From: Paralichthys olivaceus
Taxonomy: Eukaryota > Chordata > Actinopteri > Pleuronectiformes > Paralichthyidae
Assembly: GCF_024713975.1 (NCBI RefSeq)
Contig: NC_091097.1
Span: forward strand, 4,624,361-4,688,360
Direction: 5' to 3'
DNA: 64,000 nucleotides
The number at the start of each line of letters is the position of its first letter. The first letter of the stretch is position 1. The notes beneath the pieces were generated by a model that saw only the letters and a program-made list of their open reading frames with translations, did no database searches and was not told where the DNA came from. Position numbers and translations under genes: made by a program. Shown piece after piece: positions 34,301-45,920 of this stretch.

Positions 34301-35160
34301 CTAAGTAAAATCAATGGATAAATGATTTGTTTTACTCTTTTCATTGGATGCAAATCGCCACATTTAGTGTTTCTGTTAAAACCTCTTATATATGCCTCCT
34401 TGTGTTGTCACAAATAAACAGATTGTTTTCAATGTCTTGATTTTGTCATTTATTGAAGTCAGAAATCAGTATGGATTAATTCATAATTATTATTATTAAT
34501 ATTAATGATATTGGTGCTGGTAATTAGTAGTAGTAAAACGCAGTAGTTATCAGACCTTGTGAGATATTATAGTATGAATTCCTTACTTGAAGTATTTTTG
34601 TGTCTTTTTATTTGCAAAACTCGTAATTTTGCAAAATCAGCTGTTTAACACATATTAAAGGTATAACTAACCAAATACATTTACATAAGCATAGCGGAAC
34701 AACTTGTAGGTACTTATTCTTAATTTGAGTGTTTACATTTAACACTACCGTACTTTATATCTAGGCTCCAGATTGTCTTTCCCCACACAAAGGTTTTCAT
34801 GTTTCCTGCAGCAAACACTGATCACAAATAATGATTACAGCTCTTCAAGTGGTGAACAGAGCTCAGAGCATGCAGAGGGCTTTTATTGTTATTATTACTT
34901 ATTGTGCAAAAGTAAAGCAGTTGTTATAGCGCTATCATATGGTGAGTTCATGTTGTTTAGTGCTTAAGGAGGCAGTGCTTTGGAAAAAAATAATAAATTG
35001 GGGTAAAGTTTCACAAAAATCAAGTCAACAAAATGAACATCAAACCTCCAGGAAATAAATATCAAATGTGAACGTGTTCTTCTGTTTTTCAGGTGAAAAT
35101 AGGAATTTCCTGCCAACCATCTTGATTGGAATCGCTGCAGTGACTGGATTTCTTCTGTAG
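28353..35160 (+). CDS. enpp7: Ectonucleotide pyrophosphatase/phosphodiesterase 7 (alkaline sphingomyelinase), five exons
   Basis: The exons are 28353-28587, 29014-29159, 29775-30404, 32378-32612 and 35093-35160, all with GT-AG junctions. Phases agree (1, 0, 0, 1) and they sum to 437 residues; human ENPP7 has 458. Residues 1-18 look like a signal peptide (ASFCLLWALSALG). Metal and catalytic residues of the NPP fold are in place: D33 (SFDGFRW), the nucleophile Thr69 (TITSPTHF), D193 and H197 (EPDGTGHRYGP), D240 and H241 (TSDHGM) and H348 (GEHGFDN). Sequons include NTS, NGS, NET and NAT. The last exon gives a hydrophobic tail (TILIGIAAVTGFLL), consistent with the type I membrane anchor of the family. 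In mammals this brush-border ectoenzyme hydrolyses dietary sphingomyelin to ceramide and phosphocholine. Overall similarity (WWDNGS, GHRYGP, KDAHP.LHVYKKE) favours ENPP7 over ENPP6 or ENPP2. Two successive Met codons begin the ORF; the first was chosen. Confidence 0.93.
29255..29430 (+). repeat. MITE-like repeat in enpp7 intron 2
   Basis: GCTGCTTTCAGACATGCAACG with GGTCCGGACGTTTTCCTGA is the start of a widespread fish element, as judged from memory. A diverged relative lies in intron 3 (30975-31140). Confidence 0.45.
30975..31140 (+). repeat. MITE-like repeat in enpp7 intron 3
   Basis: AAACTGCTTTTAGACATGC start and the internal 'CTGGCCCCCTCGTATAGAGTC' block resemble the element in intron 2 ('CAGCCCCCTGGTAAAAAGTC'). 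Confidence 0.4.
33778..34560 (+). repeat. Direct duplication A, copy 1 (enpp7 intron 4)
   Basis: A 783-bp segment starting AGTTGCAGAAAGCCCATGGG and ending TTATCAGACCTTGT. It is almost identical (roughly 97% by eye) to 36045-36824. No coding potential or terminal repeats were recognised. Confidence 0.9.
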
Positions 35161-35798
35161 TTTTTGTTGCGGTGACATCCCAACAAAATACTCAAGAGAA
35201 AACGCTACCATAAAGACTAATGACAAAGTATTTCAAAAGTAGCCTATTTTTTCATTTCAAATTTCAAGGATATTTGATACAAATGGACCATAAAAATAAA
35301 AGTAACAAATGTATGTACTGAAATGAGAACTGTGTTTTTAGATCTGATTTTGTAACAAAGCATTACTTTATCACGACTTTATCTGTACTTCATGTTTCGC
35401 TCAGACGACGGTATCTGCCGAGGGACACAATTCTTCAAACTCGTTCTCAGTTGCCCGCCTCTATTCGCACGGTCGTGTCAAGTGACGCACACACGCACGG
35501 AACTTCCGGTTACGACTTTCAAAAGACTATCATACTGTTCTGTCTCTGCCATTTTCATTGCCAGTAAATTAAGGATACACATTAACCCAAACACTGGAAT
35601 TATGTTGTTTCTACATTAAAATGTCGATGTTGTTTTTGTAGAAGGCTCGTAGAATAATTTACAGCACTGTGCATTTCATTTTTGACAATGATTCTGAAGA
35701 TGTCCCTGTCAAACCCTCATAACAAAGAAGTGCAATTGAGGTTTTGTTGAAAAAGTTGAAGTTGAAAAAGAAAGTGTATTATCATTATATCACTTGAC
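35161..35798. other. enpp7 3' UTR and following interval
   Basis: AATAAA at 35295-35300 is the likely enpp7 polyadenylation signal, 135 bp after the stop. A CpG- and ETS-motif-bearing stretch at about 35390-35540 (GGAACTTCCGGTTACG) looks promoter-like but leads into no recognisable coding exon. Confidence 0.45.
35295..35300 (+). promoter_or_regulatory. enpp7 polyadenylation signal
   Basis: AATAAA inside CATAAAAATAAAAG, 135 bp downstream of the enpp7 stop. It is the first such hexamer after the gene. Confidence 0.5.
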
Positions 35799-36025
35799 TA
35801 GATTGTTTGGTAATAAATAAATCAAAACGGCATTAACTTTATTGTTTAATTATTTTTTTAGTGTACATTTTAAAAAGCTTGCCAAGAACAACAGACCTGG
35901 GTTATCAGTTCTTATTCCCTGCATTTAAATGAGCACCATGCATCCTTAACAAATGAATCCTAAAAAATACTCACATTTTAATGATTAACACTTATTGTCT
36001 ACAGATTTCAGTCTTATGAGTTCTT
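35799..36025 (+). repeat. Direct duplication B, copy 1
   Basis: A segment from TAGATTGTTTGGTAATAAAT to CAGTCTTATGAGTTCTT. It is near-identical to 36825-37050, on the other side of duplication A copy 2. Confidence 0.9.
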
Positions 36026-36044
36026 TCAGTTTAGGCTTCGGTCA

Positions 36045-36824
36045 AGTTGCAGAAAGCCCATGGGATCAGTCCAATTAAGGAGATAGAAATGTGTCTCTAC
36101 CATCTGTACAACAAATCACATTATGATCTTTTACATACGAATCAACTTAACATGTACTCGTCCTTGAACATGGCCACCACCACAGCTCCATCTAATGACA
36201 AGTGTCTGTTTTAAAATAGTTGAAGGAAAACGATTTTGTATATTTATCAATAAAACCCACGATAAGACAAAAACCAATAATGTGTTAGTTCATCTCTCAG
36301 TATTTTCTTTTCTACCCAATACATGAAACGCAGTCGAAACCCTACTGAAAACAAACATCTTTAAAACTGATAACTCATCAATGGCTACAGCAAACTTTAC
36401 GCAGTCAGGAGGAAATATTGAATATATATGGGGGACTATTTTCAGCAGAGCATTAATACACTTTCGGTGCTATAGTGAGTATTTGGGACAGTCAAAACAA
36501 CCAACAGCATCTTTAAATGATGTAGATCTATGGCAGAGAGGCATATAATACACATGCAACATGTCTGAGTAAAATCAATGGATAAATGATTTGTTTTACT
36601 CTTTTCATGGGATGCAAATCGCCACATTTAGTGTTTCTGTTAAAACCTCTTATATATGCCTCCTTGTGTTGTCACAAATAAACAGATTGTTTTCAATGTC
36701 TTGATTTTGTCATTTATTGAAGTCAGAAATCAATATGGATTAATAAATAATAATTATTATTAATATTAATGATATTGGTTCTGGTAATTAGTAGTAGTAA
36801 AACGCAGTAGTTATCAGACCTTGT
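36045..36824 (+). repeat. Direct duplication A, copy 2
   Basis: A 780-bp copy of the enpp7 intron 4 segment, placed downstream of enpp7 and flanked on both sides by the B repeats. It carries one small deletion near 36370 and scattered substitutions. Confidence 0.9.
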
Positions 36825-37050
36825 TAGATTGTTTGGTAATAAATAAATAAAAGCGGCATTAACTTTATTGTTTAATTATTTTTTTAGTGTACATTTTAAA
36901 AGCTTGCCAAGAACAACAGACCTGGGTTATCAGTTCTTATCACCTGCCTTTAAATGAGCACCATGCATCCTTAACAAATGAATCCTAAAAAATACCGACA
37001 TTTTAATGATTAACACTTATTGACTACAGATTTCAGTCTTATGAGTTCTT
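36825..37050 (+). repeat. Direct duplication B, copy 2
   Basis: Directly abuts the end of A copy 2 and is near-identical to 35799-36025. Confidence 0.9.
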
Positions 37051-37399
37051 CACTTTTCGTTCTATAAATGACACAACACATTTCATGATTACGCATTATT
37101 GAATGTATAAATTAGACAGTTGGCTAGATTGATCATATAAAACTCTTTGTTCAGTCGATTCATACTCATGTTATAGATCTGGATGTAATGTGATGTTTAT
37201 TATGCGTTTTGTTTTGATTTGATTTTGTCGATGTCGATGTAGGTCATCCCCAGATCAAGGACGTCAATAAACCACAACACTGAAATAAAAATAAGTTATT
37301 CCGCTCCGGATGTTTCCTCTTCGGACCAGCATGGCATCTTTTCACCATTTCGACTTATCACCGGCGCTTTAACCGTGACCACGTTTATTGTGAAGGGGA

Positions 37400-37490
37400 G
37401 CCGCCACACTTCCGGTAGTGCCCGCGCCGGCCTGTGATTGGCTGCGGGCGGCCCTCGTCTTTTGGGGAAGGGTTCTTATTGCAGGCAGAC
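37400..37490 (+). promoter_or_regulatory. cbx2 proximal promoter, CpG-rich
   Basis: CpG-rich sequence just upstream of the cbx2 ATG. An ETS-type ACTTCCGG lies at about 37408-37415 and an inverted CCAAT box (GATTGG) at 37436-37441. No TATA box is present, as expected for a CpG-island Polycomb gene promoter. Confidence 0.45.
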
Positions 37491-40400
37491 ATGGAGGAGC
37501 TGAGCGCCGTCGGGGAGCAGGTCTTTGACGCGGAGTGCATTTTAAACAAACGCCTGAGAAAGGTCAGAGCCGAGAACCGCCGTAACTCCGCCGAGCGACT
37601 CGTTGTGTCTCGCGACTTGTTCACGAAGCTTCTTCCTGTCCCGCTTCTCTTTCAGGGAAAGTTGGAGTTCCTCGTCAAGTGGAGGGGATGGTCATCCAAG
37701 TAAGTACAAGTGGAGCAGCTCAGCCCGAAACAATGAAAACAACAACAGCAGCAGCAGCAGCAGCAGCGTGTCGCTTGTTGCTTCTCCTGCAGCTCTTCCA
37801 GCCTCTCCGCTCGCTTCTCTTCTGCCCCGAACCATCGAGTTTGCACCGGAGCGACCGCTCCGTGATGTTTTTGGGTCCCGAGGCCAGTTTATTTTGAAAT
37901 ACAGCTCCAGCAGTCCGCCTCTGCTTCTCCTTTCTTTTGTTCATTACACCTCAAATTTAAGAAATTGGCTAAAAGCGAAAACAAATGTTTTTTTAAAAAG
38001 CTGCACCGAATGGATTTTTCTAGATTTTCATATATGTTATTTTTTATATTATTTTATTCGTGATGTTTAATATTTTGGCAGACTTGAAGTAAGTTTTTTA
38101 TTTGTGTGACTCGCATCGGGGAAGATAAAAATCGCTTTGATTGTTGGCTTTGATATTAGCTTTTTAGCAACTTAATGTCATGCTGGAGTCGTTACATAAC
38201 TCTGTGTTCTAAAGTTGTTTTTTTCAACTCGATATTTTTGAACTGATCATCTGTGTCGCTGTCCGTAACACTCCGCTCTGACTTCATTTCTTGTCACTTG
38301 TCCTTTTTCTCTTTACTCCACATTGTTGCTGTAATCCACCATCAATGCTCAGCGTTGCCTGCCAGCTCCATGGCTTCTGTTAGAACCACATCCTTTGTGT
38401 GTGTGTGTTCGTTCGTGTGTGTGTGTAGAGAGGGTGGGGGTCGATCAGACTAGGCTATTCAGCTACAAGTGATGAGGAGAAAGGTCATTACACATGCATG
38501 TAGTTCAGATCACTTCAAGAAGACCAGCTGCAGTAAATCTGACACTTTTAAAAACAGCATTGTGACCTGGTCATAATGTAGAGGTGCAACAGAACTGCAG
38601 AATAATGTTTGTTTTGTTTGTGATCGAAACTGTGCTCTGCACTGTGTCGCAACAAGCATAAGAAACTTGCTATTTACATTAATCGCCATAAATGTTGCAG
38701 AACTTCACAGTTCTTTCTTCCAGGTGTAATCATGTTTTTTTTCCACAACACACATGGACAGTTGTTTTTTTTTTCACCAAAACTAAGTTCATTGTGAAAC
38801 AGAAAAGCAACAAAACTTGGCAGCAAGTTGTAGACAAGCTTATTTCTTTAACAGTCCCATGGAATGTATAAAATCCTTCAGTTTTTACTTTGTAATCGCA
38901 GTGATGTAATATGTACGATATATAAAAGCACACAAAAGTCATATTTAGCTTTTCTGAAGTATAATACTCACAGGAACAGTTGTAAAAAAACATAATTGAG
39001 ATTAGGAGCTGGCTAAAAACTGATCATGGAGTTTTTTATATTTTATTTTGGAGCAAACATTTTCAACACCTTAACACAAACCGATGTTTTCATGATTGAT
39101 TGTCGCTATTATTCATGTAGGGCTGTCACAATATCAGATTTTCATGGCACAAACAAAGTGTCCAAAAGTATTGATGATAACATTTTAGTGGTATCTATGG
39201 AGAATGTGAAAAAACAAACATACCATGCTAATCAGTTAAAGTCAACCTCAACTGAATTTATTGTGTGTTTTGTTTCTGTAAAATTAATTTAACTAAAAAT
39301 AGAACAAATAACCTAGTTTGACTGTTAAATTAGATAGGACACATCATGCAATTGAGAATACTTTTTTCTCCTCGATGTAAAAAGCCGGATTTGAGTTTCA
39401 ACCCACTAACTCATCAACATATAGAATTATTCATAACTGATATAGTTATCACAGAGTTATTACTGTGTCTTAACTGCTCTTTTAATGTCTAACCATCTGT
39501 ACTGATCTTTTTTCCTGGAGCACAAATTGTGCGAATGTTACCCAGCAAGCAAGGTGTTGCCTTTTCGATTTTGAGTCTGTTAACATTTGTTTTTTAAGGA
39601 GCCTGTCTGAATTGACAGTATTTAATCGCTGAGAGAAATATCACGACATCAGGTAACTGTGATGGCACCAAATGATCTGACTCTGTCAAGTTTTGTAGAG
39701 GTTGTGTGAATGTACTGCTCCTGATGCGACTCTGCCTTGTTTATAGAGTGCTGCGCTGAACTCATCTATTTGTCTATGTAACTTGAAGCAGCCCTAAACT
39801 TAAGTATCCTCGCTGCTGAGGCTGAAGGATACATTTAATCTTGCAGGGCCACTTTTGCTTCTTTGTTTTGACTAACACTCACCACATCGATTTATTTCAG
39901 ACATAACAGCTGGGAACCCCAAGAAAACATCCTTGACCCGAGACTGCTGGCTGCATTCAAAAAGAAGTAAGTGTCCTAATTGAGATATTCCCACACCAAC
40001 GTCTGGTCTTATTCATTGAGTAAGTGAATGCTGCCTCACACATTATTATAACATTTTGCAAACATTTCCCAAGCAGTCATTACCTTGCTTCATTTTGAAC
40101 CCAGCTCATGATCTATTTATATCAGGAAGCAGAATCTGAAAGACATGGTTGTTAGATGAAGTTGTGATCCTAGCGCAAACCAAAATACTCTATTGATTAG
40201 GATGCTGCAGTTTTATTTGAGCATTGTTGAAATTGAGCAAACTGAAAAAAATGAAATGAGTCAAAAGCAGTCGTATGACCAATTTTACTCATTCCCACAT
40301 TGAGCATTTGTTCAAATTGATTTTTTATAGAGAGCAAGAAAAGGAGCTCCTGTTACGCAAAAAAGGGAAAAGACCCAGAGGAAGACCACGGAAAATCCTT

Positions 40401-41821
40401 GTGAGTACAATTTAAAGCTTTAACAATTTAAAATTGTTCCTCTTTGAGTGATCAGTACACGGTAACTAAAGTCATTTTTTTTGATTTAGGACAATGTGCC
40501 TGAAGCTGCAAAATCAAGCAGCTCTTCATCTGGCTCATCGTCGTCATCCTCCGATTCCTCATCCTCCTGCTCGTCCTCTTCGTCCTCCTCAGACGACGAC
40601 GATGAAGACGGCAGCGTCAAGCCAGCAACCCAGAGTGTGAGAACACGAGACCATCATCCCGTCCCGCAGAAGAAGGCACAGATCGTTGTGGCAAAACAGG
40701 AGCCGCCGAAGAAACGAAGCAGGAAACCTCTGCCCCCTGACCCGAAGGAGTTTCAGCAGAGCAAAGGTGCTCGCAAAATCCTGAAGTTATCAAAAGATAC
40801 AGATCTACCAGGAGCAATCAAAAAGCCTGTTCACCCAGCAAGCTTCACCTTCATGGGTTTCCATCGGAACTCTGGTAGGGATACACTGGGTGGTCCGAAC
40901 AGGGGCTCTCTGACCCAGGGAGGGGCTGTTAAAAACTCCATGAGCTCTGTGGGATCCGGAAAATCAGTTCAACCTGCCTCCCTCTCTCTGAACAAATCCA
41001 GCCAGAGCAGGAACCTCACTGAGGGCAAACTGTCAATCTCCAGCATGAGCAGCGGGGCGAGTCTGGATTTGAACACAGCTGCTGGTAAATCTAAAGGGGT
41101 GGCAGCGTTGAATTTGAATACATCCAAACACCCCATTCAAGGCACCACTCAGCACACACTGAGCTCCCCCAATGGACAAAAGAAAGCCCAGGGCCCCGCG
41201 TCAGCACTGCAGCGGTTACCCAACACCAGAGCAGTCGCTTCTGTACCAGCTAAGAACGCCTCCTCCAATCAAGGTTCTGGCCTTCAGCCGCTCAACCTTC
41301 AGAACAAACCAGTGCAAAGCAATAATAGTCCTGGGAATGGTGCCACACCAGCGTCAGGCCTGAGAAATGCAACCAACCCAGCAAGGAAAGCTACTGTCAC
41401 ACAAAACCAGGACTACAATCCTCCCAAGAGTCCAGCAACCCCGGGGAGACTGCAGACCAGAAAGAACCAGCCAGGAGCAGAGAAAGTCAAGGAGGCGACT
41501 GAAATCCAGTCCTCTAGAGTCCAAGGCAGGCTGGAGAAGAGCAGCGTGCACAAATCCTCCGCAGAGGTCCAGAGCCAACAAGAGAGATCGGCCTACAAAG
41601 ACGGCAAGAAAGACATGAGCACGGGCGAAGAGGAGAGCAGCTCAGACTCTGACCAAGATTCTTCCTTCATCGGACAGGATCGCTCCATGAACCAGGACTG
41701 GAAGCCCACACGCAGTCTGATAGAGCATGTGTTTGTCACAGATGTCACCGCTAATCTAGTTACTGTCACAGTGAAGGAGTCACCGACCAGCGTGGGCTTC
41801 TTCAGCATCCGCAACTACTGA
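37491..41821 (+). CDS. cbx2: Chromobox protein 2 (Polycomb repressive complex 1), five exons
   Basis: The exons are 37491-37562, 37656-37699, 39901-39966, 40331-40400 and 40490-41821. All are GT-AG, giving 527 residues (human CBX2 has 532). An N-terminal chromodomain (about residues 9-62) contains QVFDAECIL and VKWRGWS, with aromatic-cage residues F12, W33 and W36 that bind H3K27me3. An AT-hook KRPRGRPRK lies at 74-82. A serine-rich tract with acidic run (about 93-127) is followed by the CBX2-typical HPVPQKKAQ segment. The C-terminus ends with the Cbox (SLIEHVFVTDVTAN...TSVGFF) that binds RING1. The AT-hook and long low-complexity middle identify CBX2 rather than CBX4, 6, 7 or 8. The product compacts and represses chromatin as a PRC1 subunit in the nucleus. 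Intron 1 is only 93 bp and stop-free in frame. enpp7 lies immediately upstream in the same orientation, as in human. Confidence 0.96.
37746..37766 (+). repeat. (CAG)7 in cbx2 intron 2
   Basis: Seven uninterrupted CAG triplets preceded by AACAACAA, 46 bp after the exon 2 donor. Intronic and not translated in the inferred mRNA. Confidence 0.9.
39119..39660 (+). repeat. Degraded interspersed repeat in cbx2 intron 2
   Basis: Begins AGGGCTGTCACAATATCAG, a phrase familiar from fish interspersed elements. The extent is uncertain and no coding remains. Confidence 0.3.
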
Positions 41822-44800
41822 TGGGATTTCAGACGCCGCAAACCAGATGGACTGTGAAACAAACAGAGGGGATTTGGGTTCTGAAGGAACTAAATAAAAC
41901 CCTTTTTTGCTCGAGAACTCCTGAGGAATGCATCAGGGAGTCGAGGTCAATTAACATTTCAATTTCTTAATAGACTCATTTTTTAGATTAAAAAAGAAAC
42001 AGAACCTGACATCAGTTATTGATTGTAATTATTTATTTGCTCGTGGCTACAAATTGTGCAAGAAATGGGAGTGGAGGAGAGACGAGGCCAGATTTTGGTC
42101 TCGTATTATTATCTCAAGTAAACAAATCTTCTCAATCAGTCCAAAATTGTGTTGATTCGAGGCTCGTACAACAATTGAATCAGTTTAAGAATCTTAAATG
42201 TAGGTTTCCCAACCTGTGCAAAAATTCACATTCATTCATATTGATTTCTTCTGTGTCGAGATGATCTGCTTCTTTTATAACATACAACTTTAGCATATAA
42301 GAGGAATGTCTTACTGAATAAACTGAAGATGAATTTATGAACTGTAGGGACGAGCAGGAGGGCTAGCTTCTTTTATGGATGGCAGACATTTAGTTCCTAT
42401 TATGTCATAATATGTTGTGGATTCATATCAATCAATAGAAAATGTAAACCAGTTTTTAATTCTTAGTATAGAATTGTTATTTTACTGTTTCGTGAATTAG
42501 CTACCTCTGTTTTTTTGTTTTTTTTTAACATTTGCTGCAAATGTATATTTTTTTCATCTGGGAGAGGAAAACCCTTTCCCTCCAGGGTAAACCATATAAT
42601 TGTTTTTATATAGCTCTAATGTATTGACTTCTCGTGCTCTATAAACTTGTGTTAGCACCAGAGACCAGCCTGAGAAGCTTTGTTTCTGTGTAATGAAACA
42701 CTCCCCATCAGGACGGGACCTGAGTTGTGCTCGGTGTTGAACTGCGCGCAGCTTTTATCGCCTTGAAGAGAAGGTTCATTCCACAGTGCAGCCAGTTTAT
42801 CTGTGCGGTTTTCCAAATGGGCTGAAGCATGTCAGGAGTCAGATACAGTATCTCTGTTCCTCCCTGGTGCTCTGATAAGACTCGAGTTGTGGCTGCGGTT
42901 TGCGCTTCTGTCTCTGCACCAGCTCTGTCCCTCTGCGAGGTATTCACCAGCAAATTTAATCTTCTCAGACTTGTAATTAATACGGACAAAACCCAGAGAA
43001 AAAGTGCTTGCGTTGACGTGGCTGGATGATCACAGACAGTATATCTGTCAAAGCTTCTCTCTCAGTGTGTCAAAGCCTCCTGTGAGCCTTTGAGATCGCC
43101 AAAGGCAACACTTTAAAGTGCGAAATGGGTGAAAAAGTTGGGTGTGGACAATAAACCTTTCAGCATTGTTTGTCCCAGACCACAAAACACCAACTTTCAT
43201 TGTGTCTCTTGCTGCTGGTGTTTCCAAATGTCAAGTGCTGAAATACCAGATTTGATTTGGTTTTGTTATTTTATTTTTTTGACTTGCAGCTGCAGACGTC
43301 TCATTTCACCCGCCTGCACGGCCTCAGGAGCTGCAGGCCCAGCCTCTGAGAGAGAAAAAAGAGGTCTTTATCTGATGTAACGGAAAAGAAACCTCAACAA
43401 TGTGCGCTACTTTCTGCTCCCTTGAGAGGAGTTCAGCAACAAAGCACTTCGACTGAACTCTTCGTCTAATCCTGCTCTGCAGAATGTGCCTTTCTTTCCC
43501 TCAAAGACTAAACACAAAGACATTACCCCAAAGATAGCTAGAATTTCAGGTTGTTCAATAAAGGAGTACCCTTAGGGCACAGCATGGAGACTGTACCATT
43601 GTTTTTCTCGTCCATGTTGTTGTGAAACAGCTAAAAAATGGAAGGCCTCCTGAAAGACTATCACAAATGTATGGAGCAGACACATATTTGATGCCTTGTT
43701 CTCATATTACACGTGTTACACATGGAAAAAAAGGACGCAGCATTTGGTTTCATCAGTGTAGCTGTTGTCCACAAGAGTCCTTCTATGTCAAAGAAATGCA
43801 TCAGGCCAGAGGTAAAGATCAGTCTAGCCGCAATCAAAACATCACAACCATGTAATAGACTATGGGGTAACACAAAGGGTGTTTATATGAATCTGCTTTT
43901 CCTAAATAATGAAGAGAAACATTTTTCATATTTCTTCATTTATTTCTTTTTTTAGATACTAACCATGTCAATGGAACTTTGTTCTCTTTACACTATTTAT
44001 TTCAAATTAAGAGCCTTTCAGGGTAGGTAGACAGTGTCATCAATCCTTGTATTGTGCCGCATGTCAAACTGACTAATAAATGGTACAAACCTTATGTCTC
44101 AATTTGGTTTCTTAGAATTATTATTTTTATAAAGCAAAAATGTCAAAGTCTGTTGGTGCAAACACAATTAACCTAAATTATATTATTGGACTGATTTATT
44201 GATTGGCTGATAAATATCGGCCAATATGAGCCCTTCTTTAACTATGTGTTGTTTATGTTTGTTGATATGAAAACTAGAATGCAGAGATTATGTGCATTTA
44301 GGTTTAAATTTTACATTAAAAATATGCTTAACTCAAGTTGTAGTAATTTGATTGCATTTGTGATGTCTTTTAATTATGATTAATAAAGGTGAAGCGTATC
44401 TTAAAACTTAAATATAAAACCTCAATTACATTTCCTTGTCAAAATTGAACATTAAAATCTTAGGAATATTTGGCAATTATTTTTTTTTTAATATAGTACA
44501 TTCCAGCCAATGGATGGGAAATATTTAATTCCTCTATCGCCTTTTACCTCCAAATATCCCATCAGTCAGACTATTCTGGATTATTACTTGGATGACATGA
44601 GCAGTTTGAAGACAGAATGTTTAGTTCCTGTGATGCCTTTTGGTTTTCACTATTTTCTGATATTTTAAAGATAAATCACTAGTAGACAAGTAGATAAACA
44701 GATTGATAATAGTGCCACAGACCTTGTGTATAACAGGAGATGTATATACATAAGATGTCATGAGTGAATTCTCAGACGCAGTTCTATCCTTCATTAGCAC

Positions 44801-45672
44801 AGTGAAAAAAATTCACAAATATCCATTAAGGAAGAAACCTGGCGACTGAAAGTCAGTCACCCCCTCAGTCAGCCTCATGGAGACATGCACTGTAAAAGCC
44901 ACTAGATGGTGCTGTTGTACTTAAAGGTAAATTCACTTAATGAGGTCTTCAGCTTCTTAATTAACCATAATCATATAATCTGATATTTAACCAACTTGAC
45001 CTTGAAATCCTCTATTTTAATGTTGCCTATTAAAAAAGAACACAAAGGGTCCATTTTAAGATTGTCCTACTTTAAAAGATCCTCATACATACAACAATTT
45101 AATTTACAATTACTATTACTGGAAGTGCAATGAAACCTATGAAACACATATTTTTGGCCGTTTCAGTTTATATTCTCAAGACGGTGCCGAGAGAAATGTA
45201 CATGTCCTCTGAGATCTTGCAAACATTGCAAACCTGGGCAAAATGTCAGCCTCTCGTTCCGCTCTGCCTCAGGACTGCATAGGTGTTGGGTATGTGTGTG
45301 GCTCGGTTGTGCGATACCTTACATAGCTAACCCACAAACCTGCGGTATCCACCAACAACAGAGGAGTTCTGCACTGGAGGCAATGGCAGATAAACTCGCC
45401 CTGTTGATTTGGCACTTAGTCGTGCAAATCAAATCATCTCTCAATAACAGGGAAAGACTCTGTGACAGCCCAGAGAGCAGAGCCGCCAGTCTGTCTGACG
45501 GTTTCAACAGTTTCCCATCAGTCCTCAGGGCAGTGTCACTTGCCATTTGGCATCTCATGTCACTTTGACCCACCTGTTTTATGCATGATAAGAAAAATGC
45601 TCTTCCTTTCAGTCGTACAACTGAACCCACAAGTTTCCATGAGTTAATAAGATTCAAATAAAAAAACAGTTA
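41822..45672. other. cbx2 3' UTR and intergenic sequence
   Basis: Candidate polyadenylation hexamers AATAAA occur at 41893-41898 and 42317-42322. Beyond these is AT-rich DNA with no supported exons. No chromodomain sequence of a cbx8 or cbx4 neighbour is visible. Confidence 0.5.
41893..41898 (+). promoter_or_regulatory. Candidate cbx2 polyadenylation signal
   Basis: AATAAA 72 bp after the stop codon. A second at 42317-42322 would give a longer 3' UTR; which one is used cannot be told. Confidence 0.35.
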
Positions 45673-45920
45673 TGGTAAATGGTGGGCATTTATATAGTGC
45701 TTCCCTTGACGTGATGTCCACTCAAAGCTCTTCACAGTACAGTTTTGCCATCCACACAAACACATTCATACGGTGCATATGTGCCGCTCTCACTCTACCA
45801 CACATCACTCACACACTGCCGAGGTAGCTGTGAGGGGTAATTTGGGCTGAGTATCTTTCCCATGAACACTTCTGCACACGGAACGGGGGAGACAGGGATT
45901 GAACTGCCAACTTTCTAGAC
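45673..45920 (+). repeat. Fish interspersed repeat (GTAAATGG...TTTATATAGTGCTT type)
   Basis: Contains GTAAATGGTGGGCATTTATA, then TCACAGTACA, ACACATTCATAC and CTGCACACGGAACGGGGGAGA-like blocks in the order seen in an abundant fish short repeat. No coding capacity. Confidence 0.6.

Noticed and set aside
37603-38070. 155-codon ORF with a Ser run in cbx2 intron 2
   Set aside because: Overlaps cbx2 exon 2 in another frame and the CAG microsatellite. No domain and no splice support.
44140-44240. GATAAATATCGGCCAATATGA-like phrase suggesting a transposon
   Set aside because: Familiar-looking, but too short and isolated to assign boundaries or family.
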